A DNA stretch of 52,846 nt, from contig JAFGDW010000186.1 of assembly GCA_016931935.1 (NCBI GenBank), positions 1 through 52,846 of the forward strand, written 5' to 3'. Positions within the stretch are counted from its first letter, which is position 1. Each line of letters begins with the position of its first letter. This document shows, in pieces, positions 17,929-28,733 of this stretch. A program made the translations under genes and the position numbers. The notes beneath the pieces were generated by a model. The model was not told where the DNA came from. It saw nothing but the letters and a program-made list of their open reading frames with translations, and ran no database searches. This DNA is from Candidatus Zhuqueibacterota bacterium (GTDB lineage: Bacteria > Zhuqueibacterota > Zhuqueibacteria > Thermofontimicrobiales > Thiofontviventaceae).

Positions 17929-17929
<1 letters not shown>
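17372..17929 (-). CDS. Nitroreductase-family FMN oxidoreductase
   Basis: 185-aa flavoprotein of the nitroreductase superfamily. The N-terminal RRSIRRY (about 13-19) binds FMN phosphate, APSAENVEPWRF (about 37-48) is the second cofactor motif, and GLGTCWIG (about 131-138) followed by a G-Y-P ending matches the family. Substrate is unknown; members reduce nitro compounds, quinones or other electron acceptors with NAD(P)H. Its ATG overlaps the frr stop by one base (TGATG), so it is translationally coupled to the end of the ribosomal-protein operon. That coupling is conserved-looking but unusual for the function. Confidence 0.88.
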
Positions 17930-19794
<1,865 letters not shown>

Positions 19795-19818
19795 ATTTAA
19801 AATCTCCTGTTTTCCGAA

Positions 19819-20586
19819 TTACATGTTAGCGGCGTCTTCCGCTTCTTCAAGTTCGACCTTTCTTTTTTCTTCCAGTGCTTCAGTTTCAGCTTCCTGAATC
19901 TGTTGCTGGCTTGCACCCTCAAGCACTGCGTCGGCAATTGTTCGGGTTATCAAATTGATCGATTTGAATGCATCGTCATTGCCCGGAATTGCATAATCCA
20001 CAAGATCAGGATCACCATTTGTATCAATCAATGCAACAATCGGAATATCCAACCGATCAGCTTCCCGCACTGCGATTGCTTCTTTCTTCGGATCGACAAC
20101 AAACATCAATCCCGGAAGCTTATTCAAATCCTTAATACCCCCGAGTACGGTTTCAAGCTTTTCTTTTTCACGCTCTATTTGCAATATTTCTTTTTTTGTC
20201 AATTTATCGTAAGTACCATCTGTGGCCATTTTTTCAAAATTTTTCAGCCGTTTGATACTCTTTTTTACTGTGGTAAAATTGGTCAGTGTTCCACCTAGCC
20301 AGCGTTCATTCACATAAAACATACCACAACGCTCCGCCTCAGCGCGGATGATGTCGCGTGCCTGTTTCTTTGTCCCAACGAATAATACTTTATCGCCATT
20401 GCGCACAACGCGAATAACTTCGTCGCACGCACGTTGAAGACTGACGAGCGTCTTCTTTAAATCGATAATATAAATGCCATTCCGTTCCATGAAGATATAT
20501 TTCTTCATTTTTGGATTCCAGCGGCGTGTCAGATGACCGAAATGTGTTCCGGCCAAAAGCATATCTTTTAATCCAATCTTTATCAT
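19819..20586 (-). CDS. rpsB: 30S ribosomal protein S2
   Basis: S2 of the small subunit, 255 aa from the ATG at 20586, which is preceded by AAGGAG at a normal distance. An in-frame ATG at 20613 without a site is less likely. The opening [19 protein letters not shown], the segment [18 protein letters not shown] and [10 protein letters not shown] are diagnostic. The C-terminus is a Glu-rich helix of about 30 residues. It starts the rpsB-tsf-pyrH-frr part of the operon and is separated from rpsI by 111 bases that can fold. Confidence 0.98.
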   Translation of the reverse strand: MIKIGLKDMLLAGTHFGHLTRRWNPKMKKYIFMERNGIYIIDLKKTLVSLQRACDEVIRVVRNGDKVLFVGTKKQARDIIRAEAERCGMFYVNERWLGGTLTNFTTVKKSIKRLKNFEKMATDGTYDKLTKKEILQIEREKEKLETVLGGIKDLNKLPGLMFVVDPKKEAIAVREADRLDIPIVALIDTNGDPDLVDYAIPGNDDAFKSINLITRTIADAVLEGASQQQIQEAETEALEEKRKVELEEAEDAANM

Positions 20587-20617
20587 TCTTGTAACTCCTT
20601 TTTCGGGGTTCATCCGC

Positions 20618-20680
20618 CACCCTTAAAAATTTTTACCGTTCCAGAATAACTGCCTGGCACCCCGGAATTGTATAAGGGTG
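20618..20680 (-). promoter_or_regulatory. Possible structured leader ahead of rpsB
   Basis: The rpsI-rpsB gap contains a 7-bp inverted repeat, CACCCTT at 20618-20624 and AAGGGTG at 20674-20680, enclosing about 50 bases with further GC-rich pairing. S2 leaders with autoregulatory RNA are known in bacteria. No consensus was recognised here, so the assignment is tentative. Confidence 0.3.
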
Positions 20681-20697
20681 TGTGTCATTAGTAAATA

Positions 20698-21084
20698 CTA
20701 TCGTTTCGAGAATTGGAAACGTTTACGTGCACCAGCCATACCGTATTTTTTCCGTTCTTTTTCCCGAGGATCACGAGTAAGAAAGCCATTGGTTTTTAAT
20801 ATCGGGCGTAATTCTTCGTCATATTTCAACAACGCTCTGGAAATGCCCAATCGTACGGCGCCGGCTTGACCGGTTAATCCGCCACCTCTGACATTGGCTA
20901 CGATATCGAATTTTGAAATGGTTTCGGTCAACTCCAATGGTTGCTCGATAATCATTTTCAAGGTTTCACGCTTGAAATGATCGATCAACGATCGTTTATT
21001 AACCAGGATATTACCGGAACCCGGAACAATTCGAACACGTGCCACAGAATTTTTTCTTCGTCCTGTCGCGTAGAATACTTTCAT
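20698..21084 (-). CDS. rpsI: 30S ribosomal protein S9
   Basis: 128-aa S9. The N-terminal [15 protein letters not shown] and the C-terminal basic tail ending [17 protein letters not shown] are typical; the final Lys-Arg reaches the decoding site in known structures. It follows rplM by 42 bases, the nearly universal rplM-rpsI pair. The ATG at 21084 is preceded by AGAGG. Confidence 0.98.
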   Translation of the reverse strand: MKVFYATGRRKNSVARVRIVPGSGNILVNKRSLIDHFKRETLKMIIEQPLELTETISKFDIVANVRGGGLTGQAGAVRLGISRALLKYDEELRPILKTNGFLTRDPREKERKKYGMAGARKRFQFSKR

Positions 21085-21126
21085 TTACTACCTCTTTTCA
21101 CTAACTGTGTTCTGTGGATTAAATTA

Positions 21127-21558
21127 TTAATTAATTTTGAATGTTTCCGGCTGTTGTGCTGTGTGTGGATGGTCACTTCCGACATAGACTCGCAGCTTAC
21201 GAAACATCTGACGGCCCAAACGATTTTTCGGCAGCATTCCCTTAATTGCATGCTCCAAAATAAACGCCGGTTTTTCATCGATCAATGATGAATAGGATCG
21301 TACTTTCATACCGCCCGGATAGCCGGAATGCCGATAATACTGTTTCTGCTCAGCCTTCCGTCCGGTGACACGAATTTTTTCCGCATTAATAATAATGACA
21401 TGATCACCCAAATCCAGATGCGGGGTGTAGTTTGCTTTATGTTTTCCGCGCAAAATTTGGGCAACCGTGCTGGCCAACCGTCCAAGAACGACACCATTGG
21501 CATCGATCAACAACCACTTGCGATCGGCTTCGCTTACGTTAGGGGTGATAGTTCTCAA
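21127..21558 (-). CDS. rplM: 50S ribosomal protein L13 (TTG start)
   Basis: L13 of the large subunit, about 143 aa. Family signatures are [17 protein letters not shown] near the N-terminus, [19 protein letters not shown] and the [19 protein letters not shown] region. No ATG is available: I place the start at TTG 21558, eight bases after GAGAGG and giving an N-terminus (MRTITPN) like other L13 proteins. The alternative TTG at 21579 lies upstream of that site. Head of the ribosomal-protein operon. Confidence 0.95.
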   Translation of the reverse strand: MRTITPNVSEADRKWLLIDANGVVLGRLASTVAQILRGKHKANYTPHLDLGDHVIIINAEKIRVTGRKAEQKQYYRHSGYPGGMKVRSYSSLIDEKPAFILEHAIKGMLPKNRLGRQMFRKLRVYVGSDHPHTAQQPETFKIN

Positions 21559-21858
21559 AATAGGTCCCTCTCTTTCCAAAACGATAATTGCACTGTTACC
21601 ATACTTCGTATTTAATTTACAAAAAAAAATTCACAGTAATTCAGCATGACCATCGATAAATTACTATTGAACTTTTATAATTGTATCACATTTTTCCGCA
21701 CGGTGCTTGTGCGGTTTACGGATTAAATCACCGAATTTAATAAATTTTACCTTAAGAATCAAGACATTTTTTTAATCGGGACTTGTTTTGTTAATAAACA
21801 TTTAATCTTTAAATCTATAAATTTTTAAATTCATCCTTAATAACTTAATCAAGTTCGA
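21559..21858 (-). promoter_or_regulatory. rplM leader region with GC-rich hairpin
   Basis: About 300 AT-rich bases between pyrC and rplM. On the minus strand a weak promoter-like pair, TTGATT and TAAATT, occurs near 21735-21762. It is followed by a compact hairpin, CCGCAC pairing with GTGCGG, at 21696-21714. A structured leader could carry L13-mediated feedback, known in other bacteria; I cannot match a defined motif. No other gene is seen. Confidence 0.35.
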
Positions 21859-23199
21859 TTAGCTATCACATAGTGCCAAAAATTTTCCATTGATCACTCC
21901 CCAGGGCTTTCCTGTTAATTCCCAGCCATGGAATGGTGTATTTCTGGAACGAGATCTGGATTTGTTCTTATCGACGATCCACTTTTGTTTGGGATCTAAA
22001 ATTGTCATATTTACCTTATGTCCAACTTCAATATAGGGCACGTCCAAACCTAATATCTGATATGGAGTAACAGAAAGTTTTTTTAACACATCGTAAAGCG
22101 ACATTTTGTATTTTTTTACAAGTTCAGTAATTGCCAATCCCAACGCTGTTTCGAGACCCAAAATCCCAAACGGAGCATGATCGAACTCAACATTTTTTTC
22201 TTCTTCGGTATGCGGTGCATGATCGGTAGCAATTGCATCAATCGTTCCATCTTTCAACCCCTTAACGATTGCATCGATATCTTTTTGAGTCCGTAATGGT
22301 GGGCTCATTTTGCAATTTGTATCGTAATTTTCTAATGCATCTTCAGTAAGTGAAAAATGATGTGGTGTTACTTCGGCAGTGACACTCACTCCCCGCAGTT
22401 TAGCCTGTCGAACAAGTTCAACCGCACCCGCCGTAGAGATGTGGGCAATATGCATTTTACCACCAATATATTCAGCTAACATGATATTGCGAGCTACGAC
22501 AACATCTTCAGCGATGGATGACATTCCTGTCAATCCTAGTTTCGTTGACATGGCACCTTCGTTCATAACACCACCGACAGCCAATTGTTCATCTTCGCAA
22601 TGCTCAATAATCGGAATGTTGAACATACGTGCATACTCAAGCGCCCGGCGCAATACCTGTCCATTGGAAACAGATGAACCATCATCAGAAAATCCGACGA
22701 CGCCAGCATCCACCAATTCTGCCATTTCTACAAGTTGTTCTCCCTTGCGCTCCAGCGTAATCGCCGCAATTGGATATACGTCAATCGGATGATGTTCGAA
22801 TTGTTCGATAATAAACTCAACTATTTCCCGATTGTCAGTGGCTGGTGTTGTGTTCGGCATTGTGCAAACACCGGTAAATCCGCCAGCTAAAGCAGCAGCG
22901 GCGCCACTCATCAGCGTCTCTTTATCCTCCCGACCGGGTTCGCGAAAATGAACATGCAAATCAAGCATACCGGGAATTATCATTTTTCCGTTTAAATCAA
23001 TTACTTCACCTTTAAACGATAAATCATCTACATTCCCGATTTGTTCAATAACACCATTTTTAATAAGAACATCTGCTTTCAATTCAGTCTTTTTATTCAA
23101 ATCCGGTACGACCGCATTTTTTAATAACAAAGCATCATCGACCGTACGATAAATCTGTTGTGCGTTCCCGGAATAACTTTTATTCAGTTTCGTCGACAT
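21859..23199 (-). CDS. pyrC: Dihydroorotase (type I)
   Basis: Zinc amidohydrolase that cyclises N-carbamoyl-L-aspartate to dihydroorotate in pyrimidine synthesis. In 446 aa the metal motif DLHVHFREPG (about 78-87), MPNTTPATDN (about 114-123), EHCEDE (about 199-204), HISTAGAV (about 254-261) and IATDHAPHTEEEK (about 323-335) are complete, so it should be catalytically active rather than an ATCase-associated pseudo-enzyme. The N-terminal 20 residues are an extension not typical for the family. It starts two bases after pyrB, within the pyrRBC operon. Confidence 0.96.
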   Translation of the reverse strand: MSTKLNKSYSGNAQQIYRTVDDALLLKNAVVPDLNKKTELKADVLIKNGVIEQIGNVDDLSFKGEVIDLNGKMIIPGMLDLHVHFREPGREDKETLMSGAAAALAGGFTGVCTMPNTTPATDNREIVEFIIEQFEHHPIDVYPIAAITLERKGEQLVEMAELVDAGVVGFSDDGSSVSNGQVLRRALEYARMFNIPIIEHCEDEQLAVGGVMNEGAMSTKLGLTGMSSIAEDVVVARNIMLAEYIGGKMHIAHISTAGAVELVRQAKLRGVSVTAEVTPHHFSLTEDALENYDTNCKMSPPLRTQKDIDAIVKGLKDGTIDAIATDHAPHTEEEKNVEFDHAPFGILGLETALGLAITELVKKYKMSLYDVLKKLSVTPYQILGLDVPYIEVGHKVNMTILDPKQKWIVDKNKSRSRSRNTPFHGWELTGKPWGVINGKFLALCDS

Positions 23200-23201
23200 A
23201 C

Positions 23202-24122
23202 TTATTTTTCTCCGCTTAAGAGGTAAAGAACGGCCATCCGTACAGCGACACCGTTTGTTACCTGATCCAGAATGAGAGAATGTTCACTATCAGCAAGCTC
23301 ACTGTCCAGTTCAATGCCCCGATTAATTGGACCCGGGTGCATGATTGTCAACGTTTTCCTAGCACGATTCAAGCGGTCCACGGTTATTCCGAAATAATTA
23401 TGGTACTCCCTTAATGATGGGAAAAAATTGGCTTGTTGACGTTCCATTTGAATACGTAGTACCATCAGTACATCTGCCCAAAAAATGGCATCATCGACAT
23501 TATTCATAATTTTCACTGGCCACTGATCAGCGCGAATTGGGATAAGCGGCGATGGCCCACATAACGCTACTTCAGCACCCATTTTTGTCAACCCATAAAC
23601 ATTGGAACGCGCCACGCGTGAATGCAATACATCACCAATAATCGCAACTCGCAATCCCTGTAAATCGCCAAATTTTTCCAACAGGGTCATCATATCCAAT
23701 AATGCCTGAGTGGGATGTTCGTGACATCCATCGCCGGCATTTATCACCGATCCTTTTATACAATTTGCCAAAAAGTGCGGAGCGCCCGCTGCTGCATGCC
23801 GAATAACCACCATATCGACTTTCATCGCCTCAATATTTTGGGCAGTATCGCGCAGGGACTCACCTTTTTTAACTGCGGAGGCTGATACTGAAAAATTAAG
23901 TGTATCCGCCGATAATCGTTTTTCAGCTAATTCAAAAGAGAAACGGGTGCGTGTGGAGGCTTCAAAAAAGAGGTTTACAATCGTTTTACCGCGCAGAGTG
24001 GGCACTTTTGGAAAAGGCCTGCTTAACACTTCTTTGAAAGAAGTCGCTGTCTGAATAATATGATTTAACTCGTCTTTCTCAACCCCTTCTAATCCCAACA
24101 AGTGCTTACGTATCAGACTCAT
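23202..24122 (-). CDS. pyrB: Aspartate carbamoyltransferase catalytic chain
   Basis: Transfers carbamoyl from carbamoyl phosphate to aspartate. The carbamoyl-phosphate loop is FEASTRTRFSFELAEKRL (about 53-70), and HPTQALLD and the aspartate-binding HPGPINRG are present. I choose ATG 24122 (306 aa), six bases past the pyrR stop; an in-frame TTG at 24131 overlaps pyrR. No pyrI regulatory chain is adjacent, so the enzyme is probably the unregulated trimer. Feedback would then act at transcription through PyrR. Confidence 0.97.
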   Translation of the reverse strand: MSLIRKHLLGLEGVEKDELNHIIQTATSFKEVLSRPFPKVPTLRGKTIVNLFFEASTRTRFSFELAEKRLSADTLNFSVSASAVKKGESLRDTAQNIEAMKVDMVVIRHAAAGAPHFLANCIKGSVINAGDGCHEHPTQALLDMMTLLEKFGDLQGLRVAIIGDVLHSRVARSNVYGLTKMGAEVALCGPSPLIPIRADQWPVKIMNNVDDAIFWADVLMVLRIQMERQQANFFPSLREYHNYFGITVDRLNRARKTLTIMHPGPINRGIELDSELADSEHSLILDQVTNGVAVRMAVLYLLSGEK

Positions 24123-24127
24123 GATTA

Positions 24128-24697
24128 TCAATCTTCAATTTTATAATTATCCCGATCTGTTTCGACTAACAGAACACAATCGTCATCATCAATTTCTTTC
24201 ATTTTTAGCTGGACTTCTTCGCCGAGCGATGTAACGAGAGACTTCCCGACAAAATCCGGTTTTATTGGTAACTGGCGATGCCCTCGATCGATTAAAACGG
24301 CAAGCTGAATTGTTGTCGGACGCCCAAACGCCATCAGCGCTTCCAATGCCGCGCGTGTTGTTCGCCCGGTGTAAAGGACGTCATCGACAAGCACTACATT
24401 TTTTTTATCAATATCGAAGTTAATTTCTGTTTGTTGTAACTGTGGCTGGGAATGCAACTCGCGGAAGTCATCACGGTACATGGTAATATCCAAAATCCCC
24501 ATAGGGAGTGCTGACTTTTCAATACGTTCAATTTCATGATTAATTCGTTCAGCCAGAAACACACCACGTGTACGGACACCAACCAGGACAACATCCTGAA
24601 TGCCTTTATTTCTTTCAACAATTTCATAGGCAAGTCGACTGATTGTCCGCTTCAAACCGTTGGCGTCAATTAATCGAGCTTTTACTTTTACTGTCAT
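24128..24697 (-). CDS. pyrR: PyrR bifunctional pyrimidine regulator / uracil phosphoribosyltransferase
   Basis: 189-aa type I phosphoribosyltransferase-fold protein. The PRPP loop VVLVDDVLYTGRTTRAALEA (about 95-114) is the PyrR version of the motif. In Gram-positive bacteria it binds UMP/UTP and then the pyr mRNA leader to favour termination; a weak uracil phosphoribosyltransferase activity is common. Here it heads the pyrR-pyrB-pyrC operon, directly behind a leader with a terminator hairpin (24778-24796), which fits the same attenuation logic. The ATG has AGGA upstream. Confidence 0.95.
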   Translation of the reverse strand: MTVKVKARLIDANGLKRTISRLAYEIVERNKGIQDVVLVGVRTRGVFLAERINHEIERIEKSALPMGILDITMYRDDFRELHSQPQLQQTEINFDIDKKNVVLVDDVLYTGRTTRAALEALMAFGRPTTIQLAVLIDRGHRQLPIKPDFVGKSLVTSLGEEVQLKMKEIDDDDCVLLVETDRDNYKIED

Positions 24698-24777
24698 AAT
24701 GGAATCCTGTCCCGTTTTGCATTTCGGGATTACATGACTCTATTAGTTTTAATTTTTCATCAATTTGTCTATATATG

Positions 24778-24796
24778 AAAAAAGCCCTTGCCGGGC
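24778..24796 (-). terminator. Leader terminator upstream of pyrR (candidate attenuator)
   Basis: On the minus strand GCCC pairs with GGGC around a 5-base loop (24784-24796), extended by flanking weak pairs, and is followed by six T residues (24778-24783). It lies 81 bases before the pyrR start, in the sense direction, so it can abort transcription of the pyr operon. Its placement suits PyrR- or antiterminator-controlled attenuation. Confidence 0.65.
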
Positions 24797-24850
24797 AAAT
24801 TGTACGTTAATTAATCGTTCGCCTGCTCAATACAATGCAATTCACATCGG

Positions 24851-24870
24851 ACGATAGACTTCCTTATCGT
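24851..24870 (-). promoter_or_regulatory. Leader hairpin ahead of the pyr terminator
   Basis: ACGATA (24851-24856) pairs with TATCGT (24865-24870) around an 8-base loop that is purine-rich on the minus strand (AGGAAGTC). It sits about 55 bases upstream of the pyr leader terminator, where a PyrR-binding loop would be expected. The Bacillus consensus for that loop is not clearly present, so its role is inferred. Confidence 0.4.
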
Positions 24871-25038
24871 AAAATTTCCAAGATCAGAACGAGAGTTCGA
24901 TCGTCTACAGTTTGGTAAAAATAAAAACTTTTCTTGAAATAGTCAAGGTAATTTTTAGCTTTTTCAACTGGTCAATTACAAGCCATTTAAGGCACCATTA
25001 TTGTTAATTTATTTTTTTATGTGCAATAAAAAAAACTA

Positions 25039-25068
25039 TTGACTTTATCTTTATATTTTTTATATTAT
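25039..25068 (+). promoter_or_regulatory. Candidate sigma-70 promoter
   Basis: TTGACT at 25039-25044 and TATTAT at 25063-25068 with an 18-base spacer, in a very AT-rich setting. It faces the coiled-coil gene at 25382. The two hexamers each deviate from consensus by one or two bases. Confidence 0.5.
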
Positions 25069-25345
25069 ATAACAGATAATGTTAGTGAATTCTATATGAT
25101 TGCACTAGATAATCGTATTGATCGGGTCTCCATTAACATTTTCAATAAATAAGAATGAATAGTGTTTTATCTCATGTGTTTTATAGTAGTTAGTCGGTTT
25201 TAATTAGACAATTCGGGTCAAATTATTGTACCGCCTTTTCAATCTCCGTTAAACTCAACCGGTTTACTGTAGCAATTAGTATTGTAGAAAATTAAAACAT
25301 ATTTCGGGTAATATTTTTATTTTCTAATTTATACAATAAACCGCA

Positions 25346-25357
25346 ATGGTTAACCAT
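25346..25357. promoter_or_regulatory. 12-base perfect palindrome near a start codon
   Basis: ATGGTTAACCAT is its own reverse complement and lies 24 bases before the ATG of the small coiled-coil gene, just ahead of its ribosome binding site. It could be an operator, or chance in AT-rich DNA. Confidence 0.3.
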
Positions 25358-25381
25358 GATTGATTAATGAAAGGAATCGAT

Positions 25382-25618
25382 ATGGTACACACAGAAGAAG
25401 AACGGTTGGTAATTGAGAAAAAGATTGAGCGATTGAAGAAACGTATCAGCAGCTTGAATGATGCAATTTCATTGCAAGCCAACAAAATTGCTGATACCAA
25501 TACGCTCATCGTCATCAGTCGGGATGAAAACATTTTGTTGAATCGCATCCAAAAAAAACGAGAAGCGATTGAACAATTGGATGGACTGAAACGCGAGTTG
25601 ATTGAAACGCGGCAATAA
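25382..25618 (+). CDS. Small coiled-coil protein
   Basis: No family recognised. The 78-aa product is almost wholly helical and charged, with heptad-like hydrophobic spacing over about residues 5-75 (Ile, Leu and Ile at regular intervals) and no signal peptide or membrane segment. AAGGA six bases before the ATG at 25382 supports this start over the ATG at 25367. The codon pattern is coherent and the gene stands alone on the plus strand between two minus-strand units, with its own promoter candidate. It could be a small structural or regulatory protein that dimerises; nothing more can be said. Confidence 0.6.
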   Translation: MVHTEEERLVIEKKIERLKKRISSLNDAISLQANKIADTNTLIVISRDENILLNRIQKKREAIEQLDGLKRELIETRQ

Positions 25619-25798
25619 ACGTAATCGTGCTCAGTTTGATCATTGTATTTTCGGGTTCATATGTTTCAGTGTCGGGATGGTATTCTCTTACCTAAAAGCA
25701 CTTCAACCGTAGAAATAGCTTCTTTTCCCGCATATATACCATGCAATCGGTGATCTTCGTCCAAACTATATTTTCAAACCTAATTCGCAATTGTTTTT

Positions 25799-27103
25799 TT
25801 ACATTTGCGATTGTGTGATTTTGTCTTCCAGTAACTGGATAACATCTTCACGCGGGGATAAAATTTCCAACTCAATAGCATATAGTTGGTATTTGCCTGA
25901 CCGATTGGAATGAAACAGAATTCGTTTGCCATCGGGAGAAAAACTGGGATAACCATCCTGTGCCGAATTATTGGTGAACTGGGTTAATTTGTCACCAAAA
26001 ACACTTATTGTGTAAATCTCATAATTGCCATCATTTCGATCTGCAGAGAAAACAATTCGTTTTCCATCGCGTGAATAATGCGGTGATCCGCACTGACCGT
26101 CAAATTCGACGACTTGTTCGAATACTTTACCCAGCTTATCCATTCGAAATATTTGGAAATTCCCTGTTCGATTGGAAATAAAAACAATCCATTTGCCATC
26201 CGGAGATGATGCAGGTGCACTGTCATCTGATTCATTCTGGGTGATACGAATCAGCGTGCCCTTGCTTAAATCCTTCATATAAATATCACTCAATCGCTGC
26301 TCAAACGATACTTCGCGAGGATCATCCTTTTCTGATACCAAAAGTAATTCATCATTCTTGTTGGTAAATGCCGGATACCAGTCATCAACACCGGTTTCAA
26401 CTATTCGCGAGGCAACTGTTCCGGCAATATCCATAAGGTAAATGTTTCTGTTCATGTCCACACGTTCTTTATGTTCTTTATCATCCCGTGTGGATGTGAA
26501 TGCGATAACTTTCCCATTAGGAGCAAATACCGGCATTTCATCATGTGCCGGATTTGTGGTAATCTGTATTTGATGCTTCCCATCAGGATCCATTAAAAAA
26601 ATATCCCAATTACCAGAACGATCCGATTGGAAGGCAATCCGTTCGCCATCATACGAATAGATGCCGTAGGCGTTATTATTATTTGAATTCGTCAATTGAA
26701 TTATTTGATTTGGTTGTCCCAATCGCCTAGCAATTTCATGTGTAAATTCTTCAACTTCTTCGGTCTGAAGCATACGAAACCATTCTGCATAACCATCATG
26801 AGGGTGGCCGGTTCGAATCAACAAATCACCTTTCTCTACCCGGGCCAGGCTATAATTAGGATTGAGTTGTAATGCCGTATCTATTTGTGTAAGTGCAGTA
26901 TTCAAACTATCCATTTCACGATAGATCAAACCAAGTTTCAAATGTGCTTCTGCATCTTTGGGATTTTCACGAATTTCCTGTTTTAACATCTGAATATTAA
27001 AATTAGATACATTTTGAGGAATGAGTTGTTCTTGTAAGCCTTTTTTACTACTGCCGCAACCTGCCAAAAATATCAGGATGACTAAATAGCTCAATTTTTT
27101 CAT
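25799..27103 (-). CDS. Lipoprotein with TPR and TolB-like beta-propeller
   Basis: 434 aa from the ATG at 27103 (GGAG seven bases upstream); the longer frame to 27145 lacks a site. A lipoprotein signal (basic MKKLS, hydrophobic stretch, lipobox LAGC with Cys at about 16) is followed by about two TPR helical hairpins (about 45-120) and then six PD40/TolB-type propeller repeats, each with an F-x-S-D/N-R-x-G-x-x-x-I/L-Y/F pattern. Such proteins sit on the outer or inner membrane facing the periplasm and bind protein partners. The Tol-Pal genes are not here, so it is not TolB itself. Separated from the NHL gene by its terminator. Confidence 0.85.
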   Translation of the reverse strand: MKKLSYLVILIFLAGCGSSKKGLQEQLIPQNVSNFNIQMLKQEIRENPKDAEAHLKLGLIYREMDSLNTALTQIDTALQLNPNYSLARVEKGDLLIRTGHPHDGYAEWFRMLQTEEVEEFTHEIARRLGQPNQIIQLTNSNNNNAYGIYSYDGERIAFQSDRSGNWDIFLMDPDGKHQIQITTNPAHDEMPVFAPNGKVIAFTSTRDDKEHKERVDMNRNIYLMDIAGTVASRIVETGVDDWYPAFTNKNDELLLVSEKDDPREVSFEQRLSDIYMKDLSKGTLIRITQNESDDSAPASSPDGKWIVFISNRTGNFQIFRMDKLGKVFEQVVEFDGQCGSPHYSRDGKRIVFSADRNDGNYEIYTISVFGDKLTQFTNNSAQDGYPSFSPDGKRILFHSNRSGKYQLYAIELEILSPREDVIQLLEDKITQSQM

Positions 27104-27169
27104 GTGCAACTCCGCAGCACGTCGAAATTCATGATGACGTTGCATTTTTTTATTTTTTTTCGTAATAAT

Positions 27170-27200
27170 AAAAAAGCGATAGTCAAAACCTGACTATCGC
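27170..27200 (-). terminator. Intrinsic terminator after the NHL-propeller gene
   Basis: On the minus strand GCGATAGTC pairs with GACTATCGC (27176-27200, 9-bp perfect stem, loop of 7) and is followed by six T residues (27170-27175). It lies 94 bases after the stop of the minus-strand NHL gene. Its stem shares the core GCGATAG/CTATCGC with the hairpin at 47086-47118. Confidence 0.85.
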
Positions 27201-27293
27201 TCCCTCCAAGAATTGTGAATATAATAAACATTTTTTTATTAATTGTCAAGACTTATTTCCGCGGGTTCATAATTTCTAATTCGCTATATTTCA

Positions 27294-28733
27294 TTATTTT
27301 TTCAAACTATCAACTTCTACCTGAAATGATTGCCGCATTTCTTTTGCGAAATAATGGAAGGATGAATAGGTTGGCTCAAAGCAATACACTATTTCATAAT
27401 TTCCAGGCCCTATTTTAGCCGTGGATTGATACTCATCGGAAACCGTTAAATTATCTTTCGCCAAGACACTATCAGGCCAGGAAAGCAACCTTCCTTCCCA
27501 CAAATCACGGTGACTTCCGGATTGTTGAAATCGCTGATTCCAGATACGCGTGACCAATTCATGGTTATCGTTAAACACATCTGCAGTGACAAACGATGGT
27601 TCTGTAAGCGTATAGTCAACAAGTAGACGAAACGGATTTGTGACTGATTTTACGCCAAATGATGTGCAATCCGTACCCATCCAATAATACTGTGCGCCAG
27701 CCTTTTCAGCAATGAACACTTGCCCGAACCGACGGTAAATAGTAATTCCTCGGGGTTCAATAAATTCCTTATCGCCTTTCCCATATTTTCCAAATGACGT
27801 GAGATAATTCAGACGACGATCGAATTTATGAATGCAATGATTTTTTCGATCCGTTGCATAGACATTGCAATAATAGTCCACATCAACGTATTCAAGTTCC
27901 GTTGACTTTCCCAGGAACTCCTGACAATTCAACGCCGAAATAAACGTTCCATCGAGCGAAAATTTCTGAATGCGCGTCCGATCGAGATCGATTACAAGAA
28001 TAAAATTATCGCGATAATACGTCCATTCTTCCATTTTATCGCGAACAATAATGGCTGATGGATTTTGGAATTTTCCATTTTCAGTTCCCAACTCGCCAAA
28101 TTGATATTGGTATAGATTGTCGAGCGAATAAACGACAATTCGATGATTACCTGTGTCTGCAACATATAGATTGCCTTGTGAATCCAGTGCAACATCATTT
28201 GGAAAATTTAGCAGTTTGGTAGTTTTATCATTGTTGCCAATTTCGGTAATATACTCAAGCGTATTCCCTGGATTGAACAAACGTACGACACGATTATTGC
28301 CGGTATCAGCAACATACACATCGCCTATTCCATTTGCTGTGATCCCATTTGGCTTGTTTAAGCTTTCGTTACCTTTTATTCCCAGACCGTAAACACCCAA
28401 TGTCGACATTGACGTGTTGTAAATTATATTATTTTGACCGGAATTTACTCCGTACACAACAACTTCGTCATCATCACCGGTTGTCGTTGTATCTTCCCAA
28501 CATGCCAGACGAACGACAGCTAATCCCTGTGGATCACGAAATTTGACACGATTCTGCAACAGCAGGAACAAATGAAATTTAGTTGCCTTGCGAATACCGT
28601 AGGTATGTAAGTATGGTGGAAAAACAAGTGTTGTCGGATCTTCTGCATAAATTTTACTGCTGATTCCAATCCGAATCAGCATTAACAAAATAATCGACAG
28701 TCTTATGCGCCTATGTAGTTGAATCCGTTTCAT
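27294..28733 (-). CDS. Exported NHL-repeat beta-propeller protein
   Basis: About 479 aa from the ATG at 28733. A basic start and a hydrophobic segment (residues 9-26, ending near IYAED) form a signal peptide. The body contains NHL repeats with the pattern YVADTGNHRIV, seen at least four times between about 130 and 330, predicted to fold into a propeller. The C-terminal part (about 350-479) is beta-rich and contains a FlgD-like ending in which a Trp/Asn-rich segment describes direction of deformation; this resembles FlgD/SprB-type ends but is not certain. The ATG overlaps the uvrC 3' end by 23 bases, so it is co-transcribed. Function unknown: extracytoplasmic binding is inferred. Confidence 0.7.
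   Translation of the reverse strand: MKRIQLHRRIRLSIILLMLIRIGISSKIYAEDPTTLVFPPYLHTYGIRKATKFHLFLLLQNRVKFRDPQGLAVVRLACWEDTTTTGDDDEVVVYGVNSGQNNIIYNTSMSTLGVYGLGIKGNESLNKPNGITANGIGDVYVADTGNNRVVRLFNPGNTLEYITEIGNNDKTTKLLNFPNDVALDSQGNLYVADTGNHRIVVYSLDNLYQYQFGELGTENGKFQNPSAIIVRDKMEEWTYYRDNFILVIDLDRTRIQKFSLDGTFISALNCQEFLGKSTELEYVDVDYYCNVYATDRKNHCIHKFDRRLNYLTSFGKYGKGDKEFIEPRGITIYRRFGQVFIAEKAGAQYYWMGTDCTSFGVKSVTNPFRLLVDYTLTEPSFVTADVFNDNHELVTRIWNQRFQQSGSHRDLWEGRLLSWPDSVLAKDNLTVSDEYQSTAKIGPGNYEIVYCFEPTYSSFHYFAKEMRQSFQVEVDSLKK

Larger units (their letters stand above)
24871..25381. other. AT-rich divergent intergenic region
   Basis: About 510 bases between the pyr leader and the small coiled-coil gene. It contains a plausible plus-strand promoter (25039-25068) and a perfect 12-base palindrome (25346-25357). 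The roughly 300 bases between promoter and start codon show no recognised gene; they could be a long leader or hold a small RNA. Confidence 0.5.

Noticed and set aside
20655..20672. Sigma-54-like sequence TGGCAC on the plus strand near rpsB
   Set aside because: The -12 GC element is not at the required distance and no plus-strand gene follows.
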